NCBI GenBank assembly: GCA_943331445.1
Contig: CALQLO010000004.1
Span: forward strand, 92,527 to 156,526
Origin: Akkermansia muciniphila
GTDB lineage: Bacteria; Verrucomicrobiota; Verrucomicrobiia; Opitutales; UBA953
Length of the DNA stretch: 64,000 nucleotides
Reading direction: 5' to 3'
The translations under genes and the position numbers were made by a program. Below the pieces are notes generated by a model. The model saw only the letters and a list, made by a program, of their open reading frames with translations. It did no database searches and was not told where the DNA came from. Below are positions 16,970-24,470 of the stretch, in pieces (position 1 is the stretch's first letter; every line of letters begins with the position of its first letter).

Positions 16970-17662
16970 CTATTTGGCTTCGAGCGGGTTTTCCTTAAGC
17001 AATTCCGCGGCCGTGTAAGGCGACTTCCGATCCGCGAGGGCTTTGCGCACTTCCGCTACCTTCGTGTCCATAATTGGCTCAGCCGTATTACCCCAAGCCT
17101 GACGGACATAAGTGGCAATGTTGGCGATTTGGGCGTTCGATAAGCCCGCCCCCACGTTGGGCATGACGCCGTTATACTTAGCGCCCTTGACCTCAATCTC
17201 CCCGCCGAGACCAGCGAGGATGGCCTTGATCATACGCTCCCCATTGCCACCCACCCAGGGCGAACCAGCCAGAGGAGGAAACGCACCAGGCAAGCCGAGC
17301 CCCGTGGCCTGGTGGCAGACGGCGCAGTTAGTGATGAACAGTTTTTCGCCCTTGGCCGCATCCGGCTCGAAGACGGCTGGACCACCCGAGGTCGCCAGCT
17401 TGGGGGCATCGAGGTCGAAGGCCCCAGCCGAGAACTGTCCGGAATTTCGGGTGAGATAGAGACCAGCCCAGAAACCAAAACCGCAGAACAGGAAAACAAT
17501 GAAGATCGGCGTCAGCGAGAAACCCTGAACAGGCTCCTCTTTGTCGCGGGCCAGCTGCGAGTGAATCTCCACCAAACGACCGTCGGAAAGGCCGTCGGAG
17601 CCGGTGCCAGACGGACCCCGGCGGTTACGGTTATTATCGGGATAACGATTAGAGTCGTTCAT
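16970..17662 (-). CDS. Membrane-anchored monohaem cytochrome c (CcoP-like position)
   Basis: 230 residues, last gene of the ACIII/cbb3-like operon. A hydrophilic N-terminal arm precedes one membrane helix (about 51-71, PIFIVFLFCGFGFWAGLYL). A class I cytochrome c domain follows with CAVCH at 113-117 and a probable Met ligand in NGVMPN. The end of the domain reads IATYVRQAWGN, a signature shared with the cytochrome at 19711-20466 and the C-terminus of the PVC dehydrogenase at 52606. The anchor-then-haem layout recalls CcoP, but only one haem motif is present where canonical CcoP has two. Probable role: electron carrier on the outer face of the membrane. Confidence 0.88.
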   Translation of the reverse strand: MNDSNRYPDNNRNRRGPSGTGSDGLSDGRLVEIHSQLARDKEEPVQGFSLTPIFIVFLFCGFGFWAGLYLTRNSGQFSAGAFDLDAPKLATSGGPAVFEPDAAKGEKLFITNCAVCHQATGLGLPGAFPPLAGSPWVGGNGERMIKAILAGLGGEIEVKGAKYNGVMPNVGAGLSNAQIANIATYVRQAWGNTAEPIMDTKVAEVRKALADRKSPYTAAELLKENPLEAK

Positions 17663-17666
17663 GGGT

Positions 17667-18251
17667 TCACTTCTTTAATTTTGCTTCCGGGGAGGAGTAA
17701 TCCTGCCGAAGGGAGAGGAGATAAGCAGCCAAGGCATCGGCACGCTCGGGGGCAAAGTCACCCTTGGCGTCAGCTTCATAGAGGAACGCAAATGCGTTGC
17801 CATGATGGATGGCGGCATGGACCGCGGCGAGAGACTTGGTGATTGTGGCAGCTTTCTCTGGCTCGGTCTGGGCACCCTTAGGAGCAGGAGCGACCCGGGC
17901 ACCATAGTTAGCGAGGTCCGGTCCAATGCGACGATCGCCTAGAAGGACATGAGACTGCAAGACGTAGTCGCGGGCGACCGAAGGGCGATCGCCATAACCG
18001 CGAGCGATATCACTACCCTGCCCGCTCGGACGAACCTGCTGGGTGTGGCAAGCGATACAGCCGAGAGAAACGTAGACATCACGACCTTGGACCGCGAGTC
18101 CCGGGACGGTTGCAGGATAGAGCGCGCCGCCTTCTTCCTCGGGGGCAGGGGCAAGATCGCCAAGCTGCACCTGCGAGCTAAGGAGCAGAGCTCCGAAGGG
18201 CAGCGCGACGGTCAGAAAGACGCCGGCAATGAGAAGTTTTGGGTTCGTCAT
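17667..18251 (-). CDS. CcoO-like cytochrome c subunit (cbb3-type subunit II homologue)
   Basis: 194 residues: N-terminal membrane helix (about 5-25), then a cytochrome c domain with CIACH at 65-69. The surrounding sequence, GCIACHTQQVRPSGQGSDIARGYG (Cys through Gly), then RIGPDLANYGAR, matches the CcoO/FixO pattern closely. Canonical CcoO binds the iron with a distal Met in a SxMPxYPWL-like segment; here the equivalent region reads HHGNAFAFLYE and the protein has no methionine other than the initiator. So the sixth ligand must be different (possibly one of the two His) or absent. It lies 11 bases downstream of the CcoN-like gene. Confidence 0.85.
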   Translation of the reverse strand: MTNPKLLIAGVFLTVALPFGALLLSSQVQLGDLAPAPEEEGGALYPATVPGLAVQGRDVYVSLGCIACHTQQVRPSGQGSDIARGYGDRPSVARDYVLQSHVLLGDRRIGPDLANYGARVAPAPKGAQTEPEKAATITKSLAAVHAAIHHGNAFAFLYEADAKGDFAPERADALAAYLLSLRQDYSSPEAKLKK

Positions 18252-18262
18252 GGGGGTGCCGA

Positions 18263-19690
18263 TTAGTCGTGGCGGCCTTCAGCAGCCGGGGCGGAGGATT
18301 TGAGGATCATGCCGAAAGCATTGAGCGCGAAGGCCACGTGGCCGACGAGCAAGAGAATGGCGAAGAGCAAGCTGGCGGAAGCGAGTCCCGCGGAAGCCGT
18401 CAGCACCTGGGCATAGGACACGGCGGGGTCGGCAAGTTGCTTACCAGACTGCCAGCCCACCGCCAAGGAAGCGGAGATGGAACCGAGTGCACCAATTGCG
18501 GTGGCCCAGAAGTGCAGGTGGACGAGTTTGGCCGAAGGCCAGAGTGAGCCAGTCAGTCGAGGCAGAATGAAGTAAGCCGCCCCGAAGATGACCATCGAAG
18601 CAAAGGCGTAAGTCAGGAGTTGTTCCTGACCTGCGCTGAAGGAGGTAAAACGCACCACGGCGTTGAAGCCACGGAACGAGAAAATGGCGTTCAGCACGCC
18701 ATAGAGGGTGAAGGCCACTGCGCCGAAGGAGATGAAACGGAGCGTGGTGCTATTCCAAGCAAGCGACCAACCGCTTTGGGTGGACAGGGTCCCGTGGAAA
18801 TTAATGGCCGTGATGATGACGGACACCAGGAACATGGCGGAACCGACTACGCCCACCGACTGCACCCAGACAGGAATCGGGCTACCGAGCAAACTGGCCG
18901 TCCCCGTCCATCCAGCGAACAGGAAGAAGGTCCAGAAGGCTACGGAAGCAAGGTAGTAGCCCGTGATATTTCGCCCCAGCACTTTCGGCAGGAAATAGTA
19001 AACCGCAGCCAGCGCGGAACCCCCGAGCCAGAGCAAGAGGAGGTTCTGGATAAACCAGCTATGGGCAATCGCTTGAACCACGCCCGAAGCCGGATTCCAG
19101 AGCACCAGCAACTGAGCCAGGAGATAGGCCAACGGGAAGACAAACGAAGCGCCGACCACAAACCACTGCGAGGCGAAGGAGTGACCCGTGGGGCGTTGCG
19201 CGTAAGCCACAATCGGCCAAAACGCCGAGAGGAGGAAGGCTACGGCGAGCACCGGGCCGACCGTGCGGGGCATTTCCAGGAGGCTGAAGCCGTTTAGGTC
19301 GCCGGCGAAAATGCTCAATGCGCCGTAAGTCAGCGCCACATTCCAAATAATCGCGCCCAAGCTGACGAGCCAAGCATTACGCAGTTCGAAACGACCAAGC
19401 TGGGAAGTCAGCCAGAGATTGATCGCGAAGAAGGCGTTGAACGCCCACCCGTAGATGAAGAGATTATGCTGAGCAGCGGAAACATGGCCGTAGGTAAAAA
19501 CCTCCCCACTTACCCCACGTAGCAGCTGGGCCGAAACCAGACCAAGGACTGAAGCAACGAGCAGCCAGATTACCGCGGAGACGAAAAAGAGGAGGAAGGG
19601 CCCGCGGAGCTGAGCCTCGACGCGAGAGAGGCGCGAGTCACCGGGGGAAGGACGGCCCTGGGGGCGGCCGGAACGATTATCCTGAGTCAT
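18263..19690 (-). CDS. CcoN-like haem-copper oxidase subunit I homologue lacking the metal ligands
   Basis: 475 residues with about 12 membrane helices. Overall similarity to cbb3 subunit I is clear, for instance YYFLPKVLGR, LASVAFWTFF, FGAAYFILPRLTG and LHFWATAIG. At positions aligned by eye with Pseudomonas stutzeri CcoN, the CuB ligand H207 is Gln215, Tyr251 is replaced by Ala, the H257-H258 pair reads Ala265-Ser266 (WTGTASLL), and the H347/H349 pair (b3 and b haem ligands) is Gln355 and Gln357 (AGQEQL). The helix II ligand is Gln74, with a His one residue later. I checked the GQEQ codons in the DNA. It should not be an oxygen reductase. It sits in frame within an intact operon and shows no decay, so it is a functional non-catalytic protein. 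Confidence 0.85.
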   Translation of the reverse strand: MTQDNRSGRPQGRPSPGDSRLSRVEAQLRGPFLLFFVSAVIWLLVASVLGLVSAQLLRGVSGEVFTYGHVSAAQHNLFIYGWAFNAFFAINLWLTSQLGRFELRNAWLVSLGAIIWNVALTYGALSIFAGDLNGFSLLEMPRTVGPVLAVAFLLSAFWPIVAYAQRPTGHSFASQWFVVGASFVFPLAYLLAQLLVLWNPASGVVQAIAHSWFIQNLLLLWLGGSALAAVYYFLPKVLGRNITGYYLASVAFWTFFLFAGWTGTASLLGSPIPVWVQSVGVVGSAMFLVSVIITAINFHGTLSTQSGWSLAWNSTTLRFISFGAVAFTLYGVLNAIFSFRGFNAVVRFTSFSAGQEQLLTYAFASMVIFGAAYFILPRLTGSLWPSAKLVHLHFWATAIGALGSISASLAVGWQSGKQLADPAVSYAQVLTASAGLASASLLFAILLLVGHVAFALNAFGMILKSSAPAAEGRHD

Positions 19691-19710
19691 CGGTTTAAAA
19701 AAGTATGGGA

Positions 19711-20466
19711 TTATTTGAGTCCGAGTTCAGCGGTATTCCACATCGCGGTGCGCGCGGCGTTGGCGGCACGCACGGCCTTCACTTGGTCGACGGTGACAGG
19801 GTTCCCCTTGTTGCCGAAACTCTGGCGAACGTAGGTGAGGACGTCGGCGATATCCTGGTCACTCACGCCGGCAACGGGAGGCATCATGCTGTTAAAGGTC
19901 ATGCCTCCGACGGTGATCGGCCCCATGAGGCCATTCGTGATAAACTTAATGGGCAGCTCGGGGTTACCGACGACAATCGGGGTCTCTGAGATCGAAGGGA
20001 ACACGGGCGGCAGGCCCTTCCCCGTTGGCTGGTGACAAGCGATACAGGTGCGAGCGTAGACCGCGGCACCGCGCTTCATCTGCTCGGCGTCGGCGACGAC
20101 GAACGGACCAGCCACGTAAGCGGCAGCCACGGCGGGAGCAGCCGGAGCACCGCCAGCTTGGATCTTGGCGATGACCTGGGGGTCTTTAACAATCAGAGCT
20201 TGAGCATCCTTAAGGGGAATGCGGTAAGTGCCATCCGCGTTGCGGCTGGGTTCAGTCAGGAGAGCGAGTTCCTTCTTATTGGTTTCAGCCCGCAGATTCT
20301 GCTGGGCCTTGCGGCGGTCGGTCAGGGCATCCGGAGCGCGGCGGACGAGGGTGTAAGCGTAGCCGGTCGCAATCAGGGCAGCGGCGGCGAGGGAGATAGC
20401 GCCGAGCCAGGATGCGATCTGGCTGGGAATCAGCGGGCGGCGCCCGGAAGAGGGTTGATCACTCAT
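19711..20466 (-). CDS. Membrane-anchored cytochrome c downstream of actF
   Basis: 251 residues from the ATG at 20466, whose codon overlaps the actF 3' end by eight bases; a longer upstream frame has no family support. One membrane helix (about 18-40) is followed by a linker of about 90 residues and a class I cytochrome c with CIACH (141-145) and a likely Met ligand in NSMMPP (192-197). The end reads VLTYVRQSFGNKGNP, then VDQVKAVRAAN. It corresponds in position to the extra cytochrome subunits that accompany some ACIII operons and could carry electrons from ActA/ActE to the cbb3-like module. Confidence 0.88.
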   Translation of the reverse strand: MSDQPSSGRRPLIPSQIASWLGAISLAAAALIATGYAYTLVRRAPDALTDRRKAQQNLRAETNKKELALLTEPSRNADGTYRIPLKDAQALIVKDPQVIAKIQAGGAPAAPAVAAAYVAGPFVVADAEQMKRGAAVYARTCIACHQPTGKGLPPVFPSISETPIVVGNPELPIKFITNGLMGPITVGGMTFNSMMPPVAGVSDQDIADVLTYVRQSFGNKGNPVTVDQVKAVRAANAARTAMWNTAELGLK

Positions 20467-21742
20467 GGTAGTTGATGGACTCGAGGATGCGGGGGTCATG
20501 CACCGGGATGGTCTCGTTCTTAGAGGCACCACGGAGGAAGATGGCGATGACCACGGCGCCGAAGCCGATGATCGCGAGTAAATCAAGGAAGAGCGACGAA
20601 GTCAGGAAAGGCGCCACGGTGAACCCTTCGGGGAATTTAGTGAGGTCAGCCTGCGTCAACTGGCGCGGCACGGCGTTGAACCAGAGGTCAGCCAAGGCGC
20701 CGGCAACAATGATCCATGCCACCGTCAGCAGACGGCCCGGAACGATCTTAGTGCGATACGGAAGCAAGGACAGGAACGGCAGGAAGAAGAAGCCGAAGAT
20801 CATGTACATCGACACGCCCCACCACTCGCTCTTGAGGCCGGTCACAGCATCAATTTCACGGATGTTATACCAGAAGGTTTCTTCCGGGATATTCGCCGTA
20901 TAGATTAGGAAGTACTGGGAGAAACTGATGTAGGCCCAGAAGACCGTGAACGCCAGCATCAGGCAGCCAAGCACATGGCGGTGCGCTTGATTGAGCAATC
21001 CGTCGAGCCAGCCACCATTGGAAAGTTTGTAGGTCAGGATGACCGTGACCGCCAACGCAAGGCGGATGGAGAGAGCGAAGAACCACACCCCGTACATGGT
21101 GGAGAACCAGTGATACGACAGGGCCATCAAGCAGTCGAAGGCGAGCATGGTCAGCGTAATCGCGCTGAGGGGGATGCCGACCGCCGAGACCGCGTGTAGG
21201 CGATGGGTATGCCCAGCGGTGCGGTCCGTGTCCTGGGCAAAGGACCAGCGACGCAGGAGAATCGCGAGGACGCCGAAGATCACCGCATAGAGGGCGATGC
21301 GGGCGAGGAAGAAATTCTCATTCAAGAACCAGCTCTTGGCCTGCAGGATGGGGTCAGCCCCAACCGTGTGCCCGCTGGGGAGCACGTGGCCGGCGTTCGT
21401 CCACTCCCAGAGCAGGTGACGAGAAGCCGGTATAAAGGCCAACGGGGCAATCCCGATGACAATCAGGATCGGCAACGCGATGAGCATGTGCTCCCAGTTG
21501 CGACGGATGAGGGGAGCCCAGCCGGCATCAAAGACGCGGGTGATCATGGTCAACATCAGCATACCGATGAGGATCGAAATCCAGAACATCGCGCCGACGA
21601 GCACGGACAGGCCTTGGCGATAATCATCGTGGCTAACGCCGTTAAAAGCGAAGCACCAGACGACAGCGAGGGCGACGACGCCAGCGACCAGGAATTTCTT
21701 CCAGTGATCGGTCAGGGCGTGCGGCATGGAGGAGTCTCTCAT
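20459..21742 (-). CDS. actF: Alternative complex III subunit ActF
   Basis: 427 residues with about ten membrane helices and no CxxCH. Position after actE and sequence type (FVAPFLTSSLFLDLLAIIGFGA-like final helix, and WEHMLIALPILIVIGIAPLAF) fit ActF, a NrfD-related quinol-side membrane subunit paralogous to ActC. The start could be the ATG at 21742 or the ATG at 21727 (MPHALTDHWKKF); neither has a ribosome-binding sequence. In ACIII, ActC and ActF form the membrane core that interacts with menaquinol. Confidence 0.88.
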   Translation of the reverse strand: MRDSSMPHALTDHWKKFLVAGVVALAVVWCFAFNGVSHDDYRQGLSVLVGAMFWISILIGMLMLTMITRVFDAGWAPLIRRNWEHMLIALPILIVIGIAPLAFIPASRHLLWEWTNAGHVLPSGHTVGADPILQAKSWFLNENFFLARIALYAVIFGVLAILLRRWSFAQDTDRTAGHTHRLHAVSAVGIPLSAITLTMLAFDCLMALSYHWFSTMYGVWFFALSIRLALAVTVILTYKLSNGGWLDGLLNQAHRHVLGCLMLAFTVFWAYISFSQYFLIYTANIPEETFWYNIREIDAVTGLKSEWWGVSMYMIFGFFFLPFLSLLPYRTKIVPGRLLTVAWIIVAGALADLWFNAVPRQLTQADLTKFPEGFTVAPFLTSSLFLDLLAIIGFGAVVIAIFLRGASKNETIPVHDPRILESINYHE

Positions 21743-21749
21743 GTTTGAA

Positions 21750-22466
21750 TTACTTGATTTGGGCCTTCAAGGCGGTGGGGACGAGATCAGCGGGGCAGTT
21801 CTGGGAGAGCTGCAACGCACGCACATAGGCGGCGACCGCCCAGCGTTCTTCCGGGGACAGCTTATCGCCGTAGCCCATCATGGTGTTCTTGCCGTTGGTG
21901 ATGACGTCGAAAATCTGCCCGTTCGGGTACGCCCGGATGAGCGGGGTGTGGAGGTTGGCAATCGTCACAATGGCGACATCCCCTTCGAGGGCATTGCGCA
22001 CCTTCATGATGCCGTTGCCATCACCGGCCGACCCGTGGCACACCGCACAATAAATCTGGAACTTTTTTTCGCCCAGCTCGAGGGTCTTGGCGTCGATGTT
22101 GAAACGCTCGAGTTCACCACCGGCGAGGACGGTCAGCGACTTCGCCGGGAAGCCAACAAGGAAGGCGCCCTTGGCGTCCTTACCCGTCACGAAGGAAGGG
22201 TTAAGGGACTCGGCACGGCGGAAGTCCGCCGCGAAGACCTTAGCTGGCTCGAGGGCGTTGCCCCGAGCGACCGTTCCATCCACGGGAGGGCGGGCGTCCC
22301 GTCCATCCTTGAAGAACTTGTTCTCACCTTGGGCTTTATACTTCGACTGGTAGTCCATGTCGTCGAAGACATAGACGGGGGTGTCCTTGGACTTCTTACC
22401 TTGGAATCCGAGGAAGCTGATCATGGCAATGACAGCCACGGCGAGGAATGAGAGATAGCGGCTCAT
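21750..22466 (-). CDS. actE: Alternative complex III monohaem cytochrome ActE
   Basis: 238 residues with an N-terminal hydrophobic segment (about 4-21) and one cytochrome c domain: CAVCH at 140-144, probable Met ligand in TMMGYGDKL. The arrangement matches ActE, the peripheral monohaem cytochrome of ACIII that hands electrons onward on the periplasmic side. There is no lipobox cysteine after the hydrophobic segment, so it appears helix-anchored or cleaved rather than lipidated. The gap to actD is nine bases. Confidence 0.9.
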   Translation of the reverse strand: MSRYLSFLAVAVIAMISFLGFQGKKSKDTPVYVFDDMDYQSKYKAQGENKFFKDGRDARPPVDGTVARGNALEPAKVFAADFRRAESLNPSFVTGKDAKGAFLVGFPAKSLTVLAGGELERFNIDAKTLELGEKKFQIYCAVCHGSAGDGNGIMKVRNALEGDVAIVTIANLHTPLIRAYPNGQIFDVITNGKNTMMGYGDKLSPEERWAVAAYVRALQLSQNCPADLVPTALKAQIK

Positions 22467-22475
22467 GGTTGCGGA

Positions 22476-23042
22476 TTAGTCGCGGATGACGGTGATTTCC
22501 TGGCCACCGAGGGACAGGAGGAAGTTGCGCGACTCATCGAGATGGAATTGCGGGTCCCGCGCCTCAAGCACGATCATGAACGTGTCATCGGAGACCCGGC
22601 TGAACTGCGGGAGGTCGAATAACGGGTGATGGTGATGCGGCAGACGATTGAAGATGAACTGGCCGAAGAACGTGCCGAAGGCGGCGAACAGAATCGTGCA
22701 TTCGTAAATCACCGGGAACGGGAAAATGACGCTCCAGTAAGGCTTCCCGCCGACAATCAGGGGGTAGTCATACGAATTCATATACCAGGTGAGCAGACAA
22801 CCGGTGATGAAGCCGGTGATGCCGCCTAATAAGGTCAGGCGCGGGACGGGCGAGCGCGGTAGGCCCATGGCCTGATCCATCCCGTGAATCGGGAAAGGGG
22901 TGTGGACGTCCCAGTTCTTCCAGCCCGCATCGCGGACTTGCTCCGCGGCGTGGAACACGTCGGAGACCTGGCGGAAAGTGCAGGCTACGCCGTGGATGCG
23001 TTCGTTGCGTTCGTTCATGGTCGGATCAGCGGCGGGGATCAA
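22476..23042 (-). CDS. actD: Alternative complex III subunit ActD
   Basis: 188 residues with two membrane helices (about 85-105 and 120-145), matching the DUF3341 family that defines ActD. Family landmarks include an N-terminal region [24 protein letters not shown] followed by [16 protein letters not shown] (each under 20 residues shown in part). Its start overlaps the actC stop by four bases (ATGA). ActD contacts ActC and ActF in known ACIII structures and has no cofactor. Confidence 0.9.
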   Translation of the reverse strand: MIPAADPTMNERNERIHGVACTFRQVSDVFHAAEQVRDAGWKNWDVHTPFPIHGMDQAMGLPRSPVPRLTLLGGITGFITGCLLTWYMNSYDYPLIVGGKPYWSVIFPFPVIYECTILFAAFGTFFGQFIFNRLPHHHHPLFDLPQFSRVSDDTFMIVLEARDPQFHLDESRNFLLSLGGQEITVIRD

Positions 23043-24448
23043 TGGGCGTGAGGGTCGGCCTGCGGCGTCACCATCTTCACCTCAGCCATAGGCAGCAGAG
23101 GCAAGAAGCGGACGAACAGGAGGAAGAGGACAGAGAAGAAGCCGAAGGTGCCGAAGAACGTGAAGATATCCACGATCGTGGGGCTGTAGTAACCCCAGCT
23201 GGACGGCAGGTAGTCATTGGCGAGCGAGGTGATGGTAATCACGAAGCGTTCAAACCACATGCCGACGTTGACGAAGAGACAGATAATCCAGACCAAGGAG
23301 TGATTCTCGCGCACCTTCTTGAACCAGAAGAGCTGCGGGGTAATGACGTTACAGGACACCATGATCCAGTACGCCCAGGAGTATTGGCCGAAGGCGCGAT
23401 TCACGAAGGCGAACTTCTCGAACGAATTACCCGAGTAAGCCGCGATGAAGAATTCCGTGGCGTAAGCGTAGCCGACCATCGTGCCCGTGGCCAAGATGAT
23501 CTTACACATGTTGTCGATGTGGTACTGATTGATGACGTCATGCAGGCGATAAATCGCCCGCAGCGGGAGCATCAGGGTCAACACCATCGCGAAGCCGGAG
23601 AAAATAGCCCCAGCGACGAAGTACGGCGGGAAGATGGTGGTGTGCCAGCCAGGGACGTTCGACACGGCGAAGTCAAACGAGACGATGGTGTGCACCGAGA
23701 GCACGAGAGGAGTGGAAAGGCCCGCGAGCAACAGGTAGGCCATTTCGAAGTTAGACCACTGGCGGTTGCCGCCACGCCAGCCCATCGCGAGCAAGCTATA
23801 GAAGGCCTTGCGCCACCAGGTCGTGGCACGGTCGCGAATCGTACCGAGATCCGGAATCATGCCCATGTACCAGAACAGCGTGGAGACCGTGAAGTAAGTC
23901 GAGACGGCGAAAACGTCCCACTCGAGCGGGGAGCGGAACTGCGGCCAGATGCCGTTCTGATTCGGGATCGGGAAGAGCCACCAAGCGAACCAAACGCGGC
24001 CGACGTGGAACAGCGGGAAGAGACCGGCGCAACAGACCGCGAAGATGGTCATGGCTTCAGCGGCCCGATTGATCGAGGTGCGCCACTTCTGACGCAGCAG
24101 GCAAAGAATCGCTGAAATCAGGGTGCCGGCGTGGCCGATGCCGACCCAGAACACGAAGTTAACAATCGCCCAACCCCAACCCACGGGCGAACGCAGACCC
24201 CAAGCACCGGTACCCGTCGAGACCAGGTAGCCGAGGCCGACGAAGGTGAACGAGGCGATGAAAAGGGCGGCGGCGAACGTCACCTTCCACCACAGCGGGG
24301 TGGGCTCTTCGACGATGGCGCAAACCTTGTCGGTGATCCAGTGGAAGCCGCGGTTGTTAAGAATAAGCGGCGAGCGCGGGAGCTCGGCTGGTCGAACCCT
24401 GTCGAGGATTGCGGGGCGCTCCGGGGAGCTGTCGTGGGCGTTAGCCAT
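23039..24448 (-). CDS. actC: Alternative complex III membrane subunit ActC (NrfD/PsrC-like)
   Basis: 469 residues with about ten membrane helices. It belongs to the NrfD/PsrC superfamily; ActC in ACIII carries the menaquinol-binding site close to ActB. Visible family features include [21 protein letters not shown] and [15 protein letters not shown], plus a conserved His-rich C-terminus (PQADPHAH). It is 22 bases downstream of actB and coupled to actD. With menA in the same window, the natural substrate is menaquinol. Confidence 0.93.
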   Translation of the reverse strand: MANAHDSSPERPAILDRVRPAELPRSPLILNNRGFHWITDKVCAIVEEPTPLWWKVTFAAALFIASFTFVGLGYLVSTGTGAWGLRSPVGWGWAIVNFVFWVGIGHAGTLISAILCLLRQKWRTSINRAAEAMTIFAVCCAGLFPLFHVGRVWFAWWLFPIPNQNGIWPQFRSPLEWDVFAVSTYFTVSTLFWYMGMIPDLGTIRDRATTWWRKAFYSLLAMGWRGGNRQWSNFEMAYLLLAGLSTPLVLSVHTIVSFDFAVSNVPGWHTTIFPPYFVAGAIFSGFAMVLTLMLPLRAIYRLHDVINQYHIDNMCKIILATGTMVGYAYATEFFIAAYSGNSFEKFAFVNRAFGQYSWAYWIMVSCNVITPQLFWFKKVRENHSLVWIICLFVNVGMWFERFVITITSLANDYLPSSWGYYSPTIVDIFTFFGTFGFFSVLFLLFVRFLPLLPMAEVKMVTPQADPHAH

Positions 24449-24470
24449 GGGACGATAATTCGGTTAAGGT

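Noticed and set aside
19711..20586. Upstream-extended start for the cytochrome after actF
   Set aside because: The extra 40 residues are Ser/Pro-rich translation of actF in another frame; ATG 20466 gives a proper membrane anchor.
23042..24115. 357-codon plus-strand frame opposite actC
   Set aside because: Rich in Arg, Glu and His as expected for the complement of membrane helices; no motifs.
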